Part shown: piece by piece, positions 8,228-17,650 of the stretch
How the letters are laid out: each line of letters opens with the position of its first letter
Position numbering within the stretch: position 1 is the first letter of the stretch
DNA from: an uncultured Reyranella sp.
GTDB taxonomy: Bacteria; Pseudomonadota; Alphaproteobacteria; Reyranellales; Reyranellaceae
Direction of reading: 5' to 3'
NCBI RefSeq assembly: GCF_945957355.1
Contig: NZ_CAMFKM010000001.1
Span: forward strand, 554,787-618,786
DNA: 64,000 nt
The notes under the pieces: model-generated
Database searches by the model: none
Told to the model about the DNA's origin: nothing
Seen by the model: only the letters and a program-made list of their open reading frames with translations
Position numbers and translations under genes: made by a program

Positions 8228-9265
8228 CTACATCCGATTGGCGGCGGCGGGATCGAGCGGCCAGCGCGGCCGGGGACGGAAATCGAGCGCATCGACCCGG
8301 CCCAGACGCAGCCGTTCGACGCCGGCCCAGGCGATCATGGCGCCGTTGTCGGTGCAGAGCCTGACCGGCGGGGCGACGAGCTTCGCGCCGTGCGCCGCCG
8401 CGACCTCATCCAGTCGCCCGCGCAGATAGACATTGGCTGCGACGCCGCCAGCCACCACCAGCGTCGACGACGGCGCCAGCGCCAGCGCGTTGGCGCAGCG
8501 GTCGGCGAAGACGTCGCCCACCGTGCGCTGGAACGAGGCGCAGAGATCGGCGACCGCGCGCGGATCGTCGGCGGGCAGCTTCTCGACCGTCTGGCGCACC
8601 GCGGTCTTGAGGCCGGAAAAGGAGAAGTCGCAGCCGGGCTTGCGCCACATCGGCCGCGGCAGCGCGAAGCGTTTCGGGTCGCCGCCTTCAGCCGCCCGCT
8701 CGACGGCGGGTCCACCCGGGAAACCGAGACCGAGCAACTTGGCGGTCTTGTCGAAGCATTCGCCGGCGGCATCGTCGATGGTGGTGCCCAGCCGCGTGAA
8801 GTCGCCCGGGCCGCGAACGGTGAGCAGCTGGCAATGGCCGCCCGACACCAGCAGCAGCAGGTAGGGAAACTCGACGGGCTCCGTCAGCCGCACGGAGAGC
8901 GCATGACCTTCGAGATGGTTGACCGCGATGAAGGGTTTGTCGTGGGCAAAGGCCAGCGCCTTGGCCGTCATCACGCCGACCATCACGCCGCCGATCAGCC
9001 CCGGCCCGCCGGTCGCCGCGATGGCATCGAGATCGGCCAGCCCGAGGCCCGCCTCGTCCAGCGCCTGGGCGACCAGCCCGTCGATGCGCTCCAGATGGGC
9101 CCGCGCGGCGATCTCCGGCACAACACCGCCGAACCGGCGATGCTCGGTCAGCTGGCTGTAGACCGTATTGGACAGGATCCGGCCGACCGGCTGCGTCCCC
9201 GCCGCGCCCTCGACCACGGCAACGGCGGTCTCGTCGCAGCTCGTTTCGATTCCCAGCACGCGCAT
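8228..9265 (-). CDS. tsaD: tRNA N6-adenosine threonylcarbamoyltransferase
   Basis: TsaD transfers the threonylcarbamoyl group to A37 of ANN-decoding tRNAs, with TsaB and TsaE as partners. The 345-residue product starts with [20 protein letters not shown], has the metal-binding NHLEGHALS motif near residue 112, [12 protein letters not shown], and the nucleotide-site segments GGPAVERAA and [10 protein letters not shown]. Length is typical. It is the first housekeeping gene of the minus-strand tsaD-oxygenase-gpsA-EVE run. In many relatives tsaD lies directly back to back with hemC. Here a second oxygenase gene and a palindromic repeat lie between them. Confidence 0.97.
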   Translation of the reverse strand: MRVLGIETSCDETAVAVVEGAAGTQPVGRILSNTVYSQLTEHRRFGGVVPEIAARAHLERIDGLVAQALDEAGLGLADLDAIAATGGPGLIGGVMVGVMTAKALAFAHDKPFIAVNHLEGHALSVRLTEPVEFPYLLLLVSGGHCQLLTVRGPGDFTRLGTTIDDAAGECFDKTAKLLGLGFPGGPAVERAAEGGDPKRFALPRPMWRKPGCDFSFSGLKTAVRQTVEKLPADDPRAVADLCASFQRTVGDVFADRCANALALAPSSTLVVAGGVAANVYLRGRLDEVAAAHGAKLVAPPVRLCTDNGAMIAWAGVERLRLGRVDALDFRPRPRWPLDPAAANRM

Positions 9266-9338
9266 GCGCGACTTCTAGCGGCCCGCACCCCGGGGCGCCA
9301 GACGACGTATCGTCCGATAGGGCAATCGCATATGCGGT

Positions 9339-9436
9339 AAAGGTCCCTCACTGCGTTCGGGATGACACTGTTTGCCGATCGGCGCACTGCGCAAATCCCA
9401 ACAAAATTGTCATCCCGAACGCAGTGAGGGACCTTT
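9339..9436. repeat. Palindromic intergenic repeat with 29-bp perfect arms
   Basis: The left arm 9339-9367 (AAAGGTCCCTCACTGCGTTC... ends GATGACA) is the exact reverse complement of the right arm 9408-9436, with a 40-base spacer. There is no coding capacity inside. The arm text matches a short palindromic repeat I have seen scattered between genes of many alphaproteobacterial genomes (recollection, not searched). It is likely a REP/MITE-like element or a bidirectional hairpin between the start of tsaD and the end of the second oxygenase gene. Confidence 0.85.
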
Positions 9437-9506
9437 CGCTTCATTCGAGACGCCAGCTACCGCGATCTTTTGAGGGCAAACGCGATTGCCCTGCATCGTC
9501 CGGGAG

Positions 9507-10157
9507 TTAGAGGTTCAGGTTGAACGCGATCGAGATGCGTTCGGCCGTGCCGCGATAGTGGCGGACCTGGTGGAGCAGCCATGACGGGAACAGGACCATG
9601 CGGCCGGCCTTCGGCTGCAGGACCTCGTTGGCGCCGCCCGATAGGCCGCCCTTCATCGCGAAGCCGAGATGCGGTGCATACATCACCGGGCCGGCCCCGC
9701 GCGGATCGAGGAATTCGAGCGCCCCGCCCAGCGACGGATCGGCGGCGATGCCGCCGTCGTCGACATAGTAGACCCCGGACCAGAAGGCGCCGGGATGCGT
9801 GTGGGGCAGGTTGCCGTGGCCGCTGCGGTTGATGTTCGCCCACATGTTAGCGCGCCACGTCACCGCGAAGACGCCAGGATGGGGGCCGCCGCCTGCATTG
9901 CCCGACCGGTCGATCGTCACGCGATTGGCGGTGTTGCGGGCGATGGCCAGCAGCTTCAGCGCCGGCACGCCGCCCCAACGCTCCATATCCCAGGTCGACT
10001 GCCAGCCGCCTTCGTTGGAAGCCTGTGTGCCGGGGTGGGACTTCTCGCGCGCCTCGATGACCCGTCGCAGGTCGGCATTCAACGCGGCCGCGGCCGGCAC
10101 CTCGTGAACGACGATCGGCGTAGCAAACAACGGTACGATCTCGAGATCTTGACTCAT
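9507..10157 (-). CDS. Putative 2OG-Fe(II) oxygenase (TIGR02466-like), copy 2
   Basis: The 216-residue paralog of the protein at 7583-8218 has GGWQSTWDMERWGG, ANMWANINRSGHGN followed by HTHPGAF (likely iron ligands), SGVYYVDDGGIAADPSLGG, ALEFLDPRG, FPSWLLHQVRHYRGT and RISIAFNL. It differs from copy 1 by an insertion around residues 88-102 (GNAGGGPHPGVFAV). The substrate is unknown. The open frame extends 22 codons upstream without conserved sequence, so I start at MSQDLEIVP. It is divergent from hemC (122 bases) and is separated from tsaD by 241 bases that hold the palindromic repeat. Confidence 0.82.
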   Translation of the reverse strand: MSQDLEIVPLFATPIVVHEVPAAAALNADLRRVIEAREKSHPGTQASNEGGWQSTWDMERWGGVPALKLLAIARNTANRVTIDRSGNAGGGPHPGVFAVTWRANMWANINRSGHGNLPHTHPGAFWSGVYYVDDGGIAADPSLGGALEFLDPRGAGPVMYAPHLGFAMKGGLSGGANEVLQPKAGRMVLFPSWLLHQVRHYRGTAERISIAFNLNL

Positions 10158-10279
10158 ACTCGGCCTCTGTTCGCCGCCTTTTTGCCTGTGGGTCCCTGCC
10201 CCCGCAACTACCGCCGAACACAACTTCTCGGCACCACGCCTTCTGGCGTGACGCGGCGCCCTGCGCTAGAGCAGCGCGC

Positions 10280-11206
10280 ATGACGGCCCCCCTCCTTCGG
10301 CTCGGCACCCGCGGCAGCCCTCTCGCCCTCACCCAGACCGGCCTGGTGCGCGACGCCCTGGCCAAGGCGGTGCCCGCGCTCGCGGCACCCGGCGCGATCG
10401 AGATCGTGACCATCCGGACAACGGGCGACGTGATCCAGGACCGGCCGCTCTCCGAAGCCGGCGGCAAGGGACTTTTCGTCAAGGAGATCGAGGAAGCCCT
10501 GCTGCGCGGGCGCATCGACGCCGCAGTGCACAGCATGAAGGACATGCCGACGGCGCAGCCGCCCGGCCTCGCAATCTCGGCGTTCCTGCCGCGTGAGGAT
10601 GCGCGCGACGTGCTGATCGCGGGCGACCTCGAACGCATCGACGAATTGCCGCAGGGCGCCATCGTCGGCACGTCGGCGCTGCGTCGCAAGGCGCTGCTGC
10701 TGCATCGCCGGCCCGACCTGCGCATCGTCACGCTGCGCGGCAACGTCGACACCCGCCTCGCCAGGCGCGCCGACGGCACCGTACAGGCGACGATCCTGGC
10801 ACTGGCCGGGTTGAAGCGGCTGGGCAAGACCGGCGTCGGCACGGCCATCCCGGAAGCCGAGATGCTGCCAGCGGTCGGCCAGGGTGCCGTGTGCATCGAA
10901 GCGCGCACGGACGACGCGCAAACGCGCGGCTGGCTCGCCGTGATCGATCACGAGGCCACCGGCGTCTGCGTGCGCGCCGAGCATGCGATGCTGGTCGTGC
11001 TCGACGGATCCTGCCGCACGCCGATCGCGGGACACGCGATCCTGACGGGCGGCGAACTGCATCTGCGGGGCCTGATCGCGCGGCCCGACGGATCGGAAGT
11101 GATCGCAACGGAACGGCGCGGCGCGATCGCCGACGCCGCCGCGCTCGGGCGCGATGCGGGCGAGGAGCTGAAACGCCGCGGCGGACCGGGCTTCTTCGCC
11201 GACTGA
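10280..11206 (+). CDS. hemC: Porphobilinogen deaminase (hydroxymethylbilane synthase)
   Basis: HemC joins four porphobilinogen units to hydroxymethylbilane in haem synthesis. The 308-residue protein has RLGTRGSPLALTQT at the start, VHSMKDMPT near residue 83 (catalytic-region Asp in the RID segment at about 80), GTSALRRKA, RGNVDTRL, and C245 in LDGSCRTPIAG, which carries the dipyrromethane cofactor. Length is normal. The next genes are an M48 protease and a TusA-like protein. hemD, which often follows hemC in relatives, is not in this window. Confidence 0.97.
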   Translation: MTAPLLRLGTRGSPLALTQTGLVRDALAKAVPALAAPGAIEIVTIRTTGDVIQDRPLSEAGGKGLFVKEIEEALLRGRIDAAVHSMKDMPTAQPPGLAISAFLPREDARDVLIAGDLERIDELPQGAIVGTSALRRKALLLHRRPDLRIVTLRGNVDTRLARRADGTVQATILALAGLKRLGKTGVGTAIPEAEMLPAVGQGAVCIEARTDDAQTRGWLAVIDHEATGVCVRAEHAMLVVLDGSCRTPIAGHAILTGGELHLRGLIARPDGSEVIATERRGAIADAAALGRDAGEELKRRGGPGFFAD

Positions 11207-11249
11207 CGCACACTCGACCGGCGGCGAAGCGGCCCCTAGACTTCGATCC

Positions 11250-12062
11250 ATGCACCCCATCCTGCGTTTCCTGCTGGTCGCGTGCGGCTTCGTGTCCCTG
11301 CTCGCCGCGTGCGAGACGGCGCCCGTCTCGGGCCGCTCGCAGGTGATGCTGGTGAGCGAGAACGAGGAGCGCGAGATGGGCCTGCAGGCCTATCGCGAGG
11401 TGTTGAACAAGGAACCGCTGTCGCGCGACGCCCAGGTCAACGCCATGGTCGACAAGGTCGGCCGGCGCATCGCCAATGCCGCCGAGCATCCGCCGCAGGA
11501 ACTGTGGCGCGCGCCGCGCTTCCGCTGGGAATTCAAGACGGTCGACAAGAACGAGCCCAATGCCTTCTGCCTGCCCGGCGGCAAGGTCGTGGTCTATACG
11601 GGCCTGCTGCCGATCACGAAGACCGAGACCGGAATGGCTGTGGTGGTCGCCCACGAGGTGGCGCATGCGCTGGCGCGCCATGGCGCCGAGCGCATGAGCG
11701 ACCAGATGGTGGCGTCGGTCGGCACCGCCGCCGCGGCCGTGGCCCTGTCGGCGACGGTGAGCGGCCGCAGCCGCACCTATCTGCCGGCAATGATGGCCGC
11801 GGTCGGCGCCGGCGCGACGGTGGGCTACATCCTGCCGATGTCGCGCGCCCAGGAATCCGAGGCCGACCGCATCGGCCTGGTGCTGATGGCGATGGCCGGC
11901 TACGACCCGCGCGAGGCGGTCGCCCTGTGGGAGCGCATGCGCGCCGCGAGTTCCGGCAAGCGGCAGGCGGAATGGCTCAGCACGCATCCTGCCGACACCA
12001 CGCGCATTGCCGACATCAGGCGCTGGCTGCCGGAAGCCATGCAATATTACAAACCGCGATGA
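11250..12062 (+). CDS. M48-family zinc metalloprotease, lipoprotein
   Basis: The 270-residue protein carries a lipoprotein signal (LLAAC, with C21 as the lipidated residue). The M48 catalytic motif HEVAH at 135-139 supplies two zinc histidines and the catalytic glutamate E136. The third ligand is probably E202 in QESEADRIG. The segment [20 protein letters not shown] at about 101-120 is typical of the periplasmic LoiP/YcaL/BepA-like group. It likely degrades misfolded envelope proteins at the inner face of the outer membrane. The substrate is unknown. Its stop overlaps the TusA-like start (ATGA), so the two are translationally coupled. Confidence 0.9.
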   Translation: MHPILRFLLVACGFVSLLAACETAPVSGRSQVMLVSENEEREMGLQAYREVLNKEPLSRDAQVNAMVDKVGRRIANAAEHPPQELWRAPRFRWEFKTVDKNEPNAFCLPGGKVVVYTGLLPITKTETGMAVVVAHEVAHALARHGAERMSDQMVASVGTAAAAVALSATVSGRSRTYLPAMMAAVGAGATVGYILPMSRAQESEADRIGLVLMAMAGYDPREAVALWERMRAASSGKRQAEWLSTHPADTTRIADIRRWLPEAMQYYKPR

Positions 12063-12286
12063 CCGATACGCTGGAATACGATGCCACCGGGTTGCTCTGC
12101 CCCCTTCCCGTGCTGCGCGCCAATCGCAAGCTGCGCGAACTGGCGCCCGGCGGGCTGCTCACAGTGCGCGCGACCGATCCCGCCGCGGAGGCCGACTTCC
12201 CCGCCTTCTGCCGGCAGACCGGACACGAGCTGGTCTCCTCGACCCGCGAGGGCGAGGTGCTGGTATTCGTGATTCGGAAACGCTAG
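12059..12286 (+). CDS. TusA/SirA-like sulfurtransferase
   Basis: The 75-residue protein has the TusA signature: hydrophobic strand, then [15 protein letters not shown] with C14 as the sulfur-carrying cysteine in a CPxP motif, then a second helix [18 protein letters not shown] and a final strand VLVFVIRK. TusA proteins relay persulfide sulfur for tRNA thiolation, molybdopterin or other uses. Which pathway applies here is not shown. The start codon overlaps the stop of the M48 protease gene by four bases. The pgk gene begins 30 bases downstream. Confidence 0.88.
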   Translation: MTDTLEYDATGLLCPLPVLRANRKLRELAPGGLLTVRATDPAAEADFPAFCRQTGHELVSSTREGEVLVFVIRKR

Positions 12287-12315
12287 ACGCCCGTCCGACA
12301 GACAAGAGAGAGATC

Positions 12316-13521
12316 ATGCCGCAGACGACCTTCAAGACCATCGATTCCGCCGACGTGTCCGGCAAGCGGGTGCTGGTGCGCGTCGACCTCAACGTGCCGA
12401 TGAAGAAGGGCGTGGTGACCGACGCGACGCGCATCGAGCGCGCGGCGCCCACGATCAAGGAGCTGGCCTCCAAGGGCGCGAAGGTGATCGTGCTCAGCCA
12501 TTTCGGCCGCCCCGACGGCAAGCGCGTGCCGGAGATGACGCTGCGGCCCCTGGTCGAGCCGCTGGAGAAGGCGCTCGGCAAGCCGGTCGCCTTCGCCGAG
12601 GATTGCGTCGGCCCACTGGCCGAGGATGCCGTGCGCAACATGAAGCCGGGCGACGTGCTGCTGCTCGAGAACCTCCGCTTCCACAAGGAGGAGGAGAAGA
12701 ACGAGGCGGGCTTCATCGACAAGCTCTCGCTGCTGGGCGACGTCTACGTGAACGATGCCTTCTCGACCGCGCACCGCGCGCATGCCTCGACCGAGGGCCT
12801 CGCTAATCGCCTGCCGGCATTGGCGGGCCGCCTGATGCAGGAGGAGCTCGAGGCGCTCGACAAGGCGCTGGGCAACCCGAAGCGTCCGGTCTGCGCCATC
12901 GTCGGCGGCGCCAAGGTCTCGACCAAGCTCGACCTGCTGGGCAACCTGGTCGGCAAGGTCGACAAGCTGATCATCGGCGGCGGCATGGCGAACACCTTCA
13001 TGCATGCGCAGGGGATCAGGGTCGGCAAGTCGCTGTGCGAGAAGGATCTCGCCGCCACCGCGCTCGAGATCCTGGAAAAGGCCAAGGCCGCGAAATGCAA
13101 GGTGCTGCTGCCGGTCGACGTCATGGCGGCGGACGAGTTCAAGGCCGACTCCCCGCATGTCGTGGTCGACGCGGACGCGTGCCCCGACGACAAGATGATC
13201 CTTGATGTCGGACCGAAGTCGATCGCGCTCTACCAGCAGGAGCTGGCCGAGTGCTCGACGGTCGTATGGAACGGGCCGCTCGGCGCCTTCGAGATCAAGC
13301 CGTTCGACACGGGTACGGTGGCAATCGCCCATGACGTGGCGCGGCTCACCGGCATGGGCAAGCTCCTGTCGGTGGCCGGCGGCGGCGACACGGTGGCGGC
13401 CCTCGCCGCGGCCGGTGTCGAGGAGAAATTCTCCTATGTCTCGACGGCAGGCGGCGCCTTCCTCGAATGGATGGAAGGCAAGACCCTGCCGGGCGTTGCG
13501 GCGCTGATACGGGCGGCGTAG
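12316..13521 (+). CDS. pgk: Phosphoglycerate kinase
   Basis: Pgk transfers phosphate between 1,3-bisphosphoglycerate and ADP in glycolysis and gluconeogenesis. The 401-residue product has [11 protein letters not shown] (residues about 19-29), [40 protein letters not shown], the hinge and nucleotide segments [14 protein letters not shown] and [11 protein letters not shown], and the C-terminal phosphate loop [12 protein letters not shown]. All are standard. An AGAGAGAGA-type ribosome site precedes the ATG. The pgk-Nudix-DnaJ-like run is closely packed. No gap or fba gene lies beside it. Confidence 0.97.
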   Translation: MPQTTFKTIDSADVSGKRVLVRVDLNVPMKKGVVTDATRIERAAPTIKELASKGAKVIVLSHFGRPDGKRVPEMTLRPLVEPLEKALGKPVAFAEDCVGPLAEDAVRNMKPGDVLLLENLRFHKEEEKNEAGFIDKLSLLGDVYVNDAFSTAHRAHASTEGLANRLPALAGRLMQEELEALDKALGNPKRPVCAIVGGAKVSTKLDLLGNLVGKVDKLIIGGGMANTFMHAQGIRVGKSLCEKDLAATALEILEKAKAAKCKVLLPVDVMAADEFKADSPHVVVDADACPDDKMILDVGPKSIALYQQELAECSTVVWNGPLGAFEIKPFDTGTVAIAHDVARLTGMGKLLSVAGGGDTVAALAAAGVEEKFSYVSTAGGAFLEWMEGKTLPGVAALIRAA

Positions 13522-13530
13522 CGTCGGCGC

Positions 13531-14130
13531 ATGAGCGCCCCGCCGACCCAACCCGATCGCCCGCGCCTGCCGTGGGATCCGCCCGAACATTTCGAGAAGC
13601 GGGTCCCCGACGGCGACAATCGCGAGCGGCTGGTCTGCGGCCGCTGCGAGTTCATCCACTACCAGAACCCCAAGGTCGTCGCCGGCGCCGTCTGCACGTG
13701 GGAAGACAAGATCCTGCTGGCCAAGCGCGCCATCGAGCCGCGCAAGGGTTTCTGGACCCTGCCGGCCGGCTACATGGAACTGGGCGAAACCACCGAGCAG
13801 GCGGCCCAGCGCGAGGCGCTGGAAGAGGCCTGCGCCACCATCGAGATCGACCGGCTGCTCGCCATGTACAGCGTCGCCCGCATCGGCCAGGTGCAGATCA
13901 TGTACCGCGCCCGGCTGGTCACGCCCGAGATCGCCTGTGGCGTCGAAAGCGAGGAAGTGGCGTTGGTCGACTGGGCCGACATACCGTGGGACCAGCTCGC
14001 CTTCCCGACCGTGGTCTGGGCGCTCGCACACTTCCACGAATCACGCGACAAGGCCGACTTCTCGACCTACTCCAATCCCACCGGCGACCTCGCCCGCATG
14101 TGGCCACCGCGCAAGCCGGCCGGCGTCTAG
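13531..14130 (+). CDS. Nudix hydrolase
   Basis: The 199-residue protein has a short zinc-ribbon-like lead (LVCGRCEFIHYQNPKVVAG, residues 35-53) followed by a Nudix domain. The Nudix box is GYMELGETTEQAAQREALEEACA at about 80-102, matching the G-x5-E-x7-RE-x2-EE pattern. The ribbon plus Nudix layout recalls NudC-like and ADP-ribose pyrophosphatase-like proteins, but the substrate cannot be assigned. It starts 9 bases after pgk and is probably co-transcribed. Confidence 0.88.
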   Translation: MSAPPTQPDRPRLPWDPPEHFEKRVPDGDNRERLVCGRCEFIHYQNPKVVAGAVCTWEDKILLAKRAIEPRKGFWTLPAGYMELGETTEQAAQREALEEACATIEIDRLLAMYSVARIGQVQIMYRARLVTPEIACGVESEEVALVDWADIPWDQLAFPTVVWALAHFHESRDKADFSTYSNPTGDLARMWPPRKPAGV

Positions 14131-14166
14131 TCGTCCGGGAGTCGAGCGGCGACCCGAGAGGGCCGG

Positions 14167-14949
14167 ATGAACAGCGAAACCGACTACTACACGATACTCG
14201 GCGTCCTGCCCTCGATCGACCAGGGCGCGCTGGCAGCCGTATACCGGGCGCTGCTCAAGAAGCATCATCCGGACCTGCAGGACGGCGACAAGGTGGATGC
14301 CGACCGGATGACCCGGCGCATCATCGAGGCCTACGAGATCCTGGGGAATGCCGATTCGCGCGCCGAGTACGACCGGCTTCGCGAGAATCGCGGCGCGTCA
14401 TCCGACGATTTCGACGACGATGCCCGCCCGACCGACGACGGGCAGGAGATGGCGGACGAGCAGCTCGACGCGGCCTGGTATTACATCGCGAGATACTATC
14501 CGGAGGCGGAGCGGGCTCGCCGGGAACTCGCGGAACTGTCTTCGGCGCTGGCGCTCACCTTCCAGGTCACGCTCGTCGAGACGAAGGTGGCACCGGAAGC
14601 AGACGAGCTGGCCGACACCCTCAGGCATCAGTTCCTCGAACGCTATTTCGGATCCAATCCCGACGTGCAGGCGTTCGCCGTCGAGGCGCTGCGGCGGAAT
14701 CGCCGCGACGTCGCCCTCGAGATCAACCAGGCCATCAAGTTCCTGGGCTCGCCGCGACCCACCGAGACCGCCCGCTTCATCGAGACCGTGAAGCATGTGA
14801 CGCAGTGGAAAGACCGCGTGGCCACGCGGCAACGGCCGGCGGGCAATGGCAACCGGGGAGGCTTCACGCTCACCAGCGTCGACTGGGCGACGCTGGCCGC
14901 CCTCTTCTCGATCGGCCTGATCGTGCTCGCCTACGCGAAGATCATATAG
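14167..14949 (+). CDS. J-domain protein with C-terminal membrane anchor
   Basis: The 260-residue protein begins with a J domain at residues 5-72 that includes the essential HPD tripeptide (H34-D36, KKHHPDLQDG) and ends EYDRLRENRG. An acidic linker (DDFDDDARPTDDGQEM) and a helical middle follow. A single C-terminal membrane helix (ATLAALFSIGLIVLAYAKII, about 241-260) ends the protein. It should recruit and stimulate DnaK at the membrane. It lacks the Gly/Phe region and zinc fingers of DnaJ itself, so it is a specialised co-chaperone. Client proteins are unknown. Confidence 0.85.
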   Translation: MNSETDYYTILGVLPSIDQGALAAVYRALLKKHHPDLQDGDKVDADRMTRRIIEAYEILGNADSRAEYDRLRENRGASSDDFDDDARPTDDGQEMADEQLDAAWYYIARYYPEAERARRELAELSSALALTFQVTLVETKVAPEADELADTLRHQFLERYFGSNPDVQAFAVEALRRNRRDVALEINQAIKFLGSPRPTETARFIETVKHVTQWKDRVATRQRPAGNGNRGGFTLTSVDWATLAALFSIGLIVLAYAKII

Positions 14950-14964
14950 GCGGCGTGCCGCGCC

Positions 14965-15564
14965 TCAGCCGCCGCGGGCGAAGGGATTGTCGTCGCCGTC
15001 CCAGTAGCGCCTGAGCAGCGGGATCTGCAGGAAGGCGAAGACCATCGTCAGCGGAAAGCTGAGGAACATCTTGCTGGCGATCCACGTATCGGTCGGGAAG
15101 TTGCGCCACATCACTTCGTTGACGATCGCCAGCACGAGGAAGAAGACCGTCCAGCGCATCGTGAGCTGGTACCAGCCCTCGTCGGTCAGCCGAAAGGCTG
15201 CGCCGAACAGCGGCTTCAGCAGCGGCTTCTTGAACAGGATGAGCCCACCGCCCAGGATCACGGCGAACAGGCAGTTCACGATCGTGGGCTTCAGCTTGAT
15301 GAAGGTATCGTCCTGCAGCCAGATGGTGAGGCCGCCGAACACCAGCACGAAGAAGCCGCCGACCAGCGGCATGACCGGCCAGCGTTTCTCCAGCCAGCGG
15401 TAGCAGGGCAGCGCGATCGCGGTGGCGACGATGAAGACGCCGGTGCCCCAGTAGATGCCCCAGCGCCCGTTGGCGACGAAGAACAGGACCAGCGGCCCCA
15501 GTTCCAGCGCCGTGGCGTAGAGCCGGCGCATGCCGTTGTCGTCGCCGCTCCGCTCCGTGCTCAT
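14965..15564 (-). CDS. yciB: Inner-membrane septation protein YciB/IspZ family
   Basis: The 199-residue membrane protein has five or so hydrophobic helices and the family pattern: ELGPLVLFFVANGRWG at about 21-36, then TIVNCLFAVILGGGLILFKKPLLKPLFG at about 95-122. WYQLTMRWTVFFLVLAIVNEVMWRNF follows, then WIASKMFLSFPLTMVFAFLQIPLL near the end. YciB is linked to septation and envelope synthesis, with an unclear mechanism. The ATG overlaps the stop of ftsY by four bases, consistent with translational coupling in a dapF-ftsY-yciB operon. Confidence 0.92.
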   Translation of the reverse strand: MSTERSGDDNGMRRLYATALELGPLVLFFVANGRWGIYWGTGVFIVATAIALPCYRWLEKRWPVMPLVGGFFVLVFGGLTIWLQDDTFIKLKPTIVNCLFAVILGGGLILFKKPLLKPLFGAAFRLTDEGWYQLTMRWTVFFLVLAIVNEVMWRNFPTDTWIASKMFLSFPLTMVFAFLQIPLLRRYWDGDDNPFARGG

Positions 15565-16799
15565 ACCGGCAATCCCATCAATCCGCGTGCAAAGGCCCTT
15601 GCCTCGAAGGGCCGGAGATCGTCGATGCCTTCGCCGACGCCGATGGCGACGACCGGCAGCTTGAACTTCTCAGCCAGCGCCACCAGCACGCCGCCCTTGG
15701 CACTGCCGTCGAGCTTGGTGAGGACCAGCGCGTCGACCGGCGACATGGTCCGGAAGGTCTCGACCTGGGCATGCGCGTTCTGGCCCGTGGTGGCGTCGAG
15801 CACCAGCAGGCAGGAATGCGGCGCCTCGGGGTCGAGCTTGCGGATGACGCGCACGATCTTGGCGAGCTCTTCCATCAGGTTGGTCTTGTTGTGCAGGCGG
15901 CCCGCCGTATCGATCAGCAGCACGTCTGTCTTCTCGGCGCGCGCCCGCTCCAGCGCCTCGTAGGCGAGGCCCGCCGCATCGGCGCCCGTCTGCTTCGACA
16001 CCACCGGCACGCCGGCGCGGTCGCCCCAGACCTTGAGCTGCTCCACGGCGGCGGCGCGGAACGTGTCGCCCGCAGCGAGCATCACCGAGCGGCCCTCGCC
16101 CTTGTAGAGGCCGGCGAGCTTGGCGATGGTCGTGGTCTTGCCGCTGCCGTTCACGCCGACCACCAGCACGACATGCGGCTTGCGCGCGGCGTCGATGGTG
16201 AGCGGCACGGCGACGGGTTGCAGGATCTCGGCGATGTCGTCGGCGAAGGCCGCGCGCACCTCCTCGTCGGTGACTTCCTTGCCGAAGCGTTCCTTGCTCA
16301 ACTTGCCGACGAGCCGGCTGGCGACGGTCACGCCGAGGTCGGCCTGGATCAGCACGTCCTCCAGATCGTCGAGTGTCTGCTGGTCGAGCTTCTTCTTGGT
16401 GAAGAGGCTGGTGATGCTCTCGGCGACCTTCTTCGTCGACTTGGACAGGCCTTCGCGCAGACGCGACAGCCAGCCCTTCTTCTCGACCGCGGGCGCCTCG
16501 ACCGCCTGTGTCTCGACCGTTTGTGTCTCGACTTCGGGTTCCGTCTCGACCACCGCTTCGGCCACGATCACCGTCTCGACGGCGGCGGGCTCGTGCTCCG
16601 GAGCGGTCTCCACCGGCTCAGGGGCCGATTCCACCGGCGGCGGGGCGGCCGGCATTTCGGGCTCGGGGGCGACGGCGGGCTCGACCGCTTCGGGCTTCCC
16701 GGCCTCGGGCTCGGCCGGCCTGGGCGTTTCGGCCGCCGGAGTCCCCCGGAGAAACCGGCTGAACCAGCCCTTTTTCTGCGGCTCGCCGGTATCACTCAT
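15561..16799 (-). CDS. ftsY: Signal recognition particle receptor FtsY
   Basis: FtsY is the membrane-associated GTPase that receives SRP-ribosome complexes at the translocon. The 412-residue product has an N-terminal basic patch (KKGWFSRFLRG), then an acidic Pro/Ala/Glu-rich region with VET-type repeats to about residue 118. The NG domain follows, with P-loop VVGVNGSGKTTTIAKLAG, DTAGRLHNK and LTKLDGSAKGG. I start at MSDTGEPQKK because the upstream extension of the frame lies inside dapF; this ATG overlaps the dapF stop by four bases. The partner gene ffh lies at 20037 on the other strand. Confidence 0.96.
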   Translation of the reverse strand: MSDTGEPQKKGWFSRFLRGTPAAETPRPAEPEAGKPEAVEPAVAPEPEMPAAPPPVESAPEPVETAPEHEPAAVETVIVAEAVVETEPEVETQTVETQAVEAPAVEKKGWLSRLREGLSKSTKKVAESITSLFTKKKLDQQTLDDLEDVLIQADLGVTVASRLVGKLSKERFGKEVTDEEVRAAFADDIAEILQPVAVPLTIDAARKPHVVLVVGVNGSGKTTTIAKLAGLYKGEGRSVMLAAGDTFRAAAVEQLKVWGDRAGVPVVSKQTGADAAGLAYEALERARAEKTDVLLIDTAGRLHNKTNLMEELAKIVRVIRKLDPEAPHSCLLVLDATTGQNAHAQVETFRTMSPVDALVLTKLDGSAKGGVLVALAEKFKLPVVAIGVGEGIDDLRPFEARAFARGLMGLPV

Positions 16800-17644
16800 G
16801 CGAGCAACGAACGGTCGAGTTCGCCCCTGTAGGCGACCGCGATGCCGCCGGTCATCGACACATGGTCGTCGCGCAGCCACTCGATGGTGAGCGTGCCATG
16901 CTCGACGACGACATCGACCTTGCGATCCGTCAGGCCCCGCCGCGCGGCGGCAACGCCGGCCGCGCAGGCGCCCGAGCCGCAGGCAAGCGTCAGGCCCGCG
17001 CCGCGTTCCCAGACACTCAGCCTCAACTTGTTCTTCCCGATGATCTGCGCAACGCCGACATTGACCCGCTCGGGAAAGAACGGATCGTGCTCGAGCCTGG
17101 GCCCCAGCTCGGTGATCGGGATCGATGCGAGATCGTCGACGAAGAAGGTCGCGTGCGGATTGCCGACATTGGTGCCGACCGGATCCTGCAAGGGGCCCAG
17201 ACCGACCGGCATGTGATTGGTGTCGCAGGCGCTCGCGACAGGAATCTCACGCCAGTCCATGCGCACCAGCCCCATGTCGACGGAGATCACCGGCAGCCCG
17301 TTGGCGCCGCTTCCGACCTTCTGCGACTCGAGCAGGCCGGCGACCGTCTGGATCGTCGCGTCGTCGGCCTTGAGCTCATCCATCACCACCGAGGCGACGC
17401 AGCGCGTGGCATTGCCGCAGGCCTGGGCCTCCGACCCGTCGGGATTGTAGATGCGCATGAAGACGTCGGCATCGCGCTCGGTCGGCGGCTCCAGCACGAT
17501 GAGCTGGTCGCAGCCGACGCCCAGCCGGCGGTCGGCGATGGCGCGCCGGCGCGGCACCGTGAGATCGAGGGCAGCGCTACGCGCATCGAGCACGACGAAG
17601 TCGTTGCCCAGCCCGTGCATCTTGAGGAACGGCGTTCCGGCCAT
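16796..17644 (-). CDS. dapF: Diaminopimelate epimerase
   Basis: DapF interconverts LL- and meso-diaminopimelate for lysine and peptidoglycan synthesis. The 282-residue protein has FLKMHGLGNDFVVLD at the start. The first catalytic cysteine is in EAQACGNATRCVA near residue 76 and the second in TLACGSGACAAGVAA near 221. Both halves of the pseudo-symmetric fold are present. In many Alphaproteobacteria mtaB separates dapF from ftsY, but here the two genes overlap directly. dapC for the same pathway is at 58635. Confidence 0.97.
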   Translation of the reverse strand: MAGTPFLKMHGLGNDFVVLDARSAALDLTVPRRRAIADRRLGVGCDQLIVLEPPTERDADVFMRIYNPDGSEAQACGNATRCVASVVMDELKADDATIQTVAGLLESQKVGSGANGLPVISVDMGLVRMDWREIPVASACDTNHMPVGLGPLQDPVGTNVGNPHATFFVDDLASIPITELGPRLEHDPFFPERVNVGVAQIIGKNKLRLSVWERGAGLTLACGSGACAAGVAAARRGLTDRKVDVVVEHGTLTIEWLRDDHVSMTGGIAVAYRGELDRSLLA

Positions 17645-17650
17645 GCGGCG

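Noticed and set aside
6947..9340. 797-codon open frame on the plus strand across gpsA, an oxygenase gene and tsaD
   Set aside because: It spans three well-supported minus-strand genes and has no recognisable motif.
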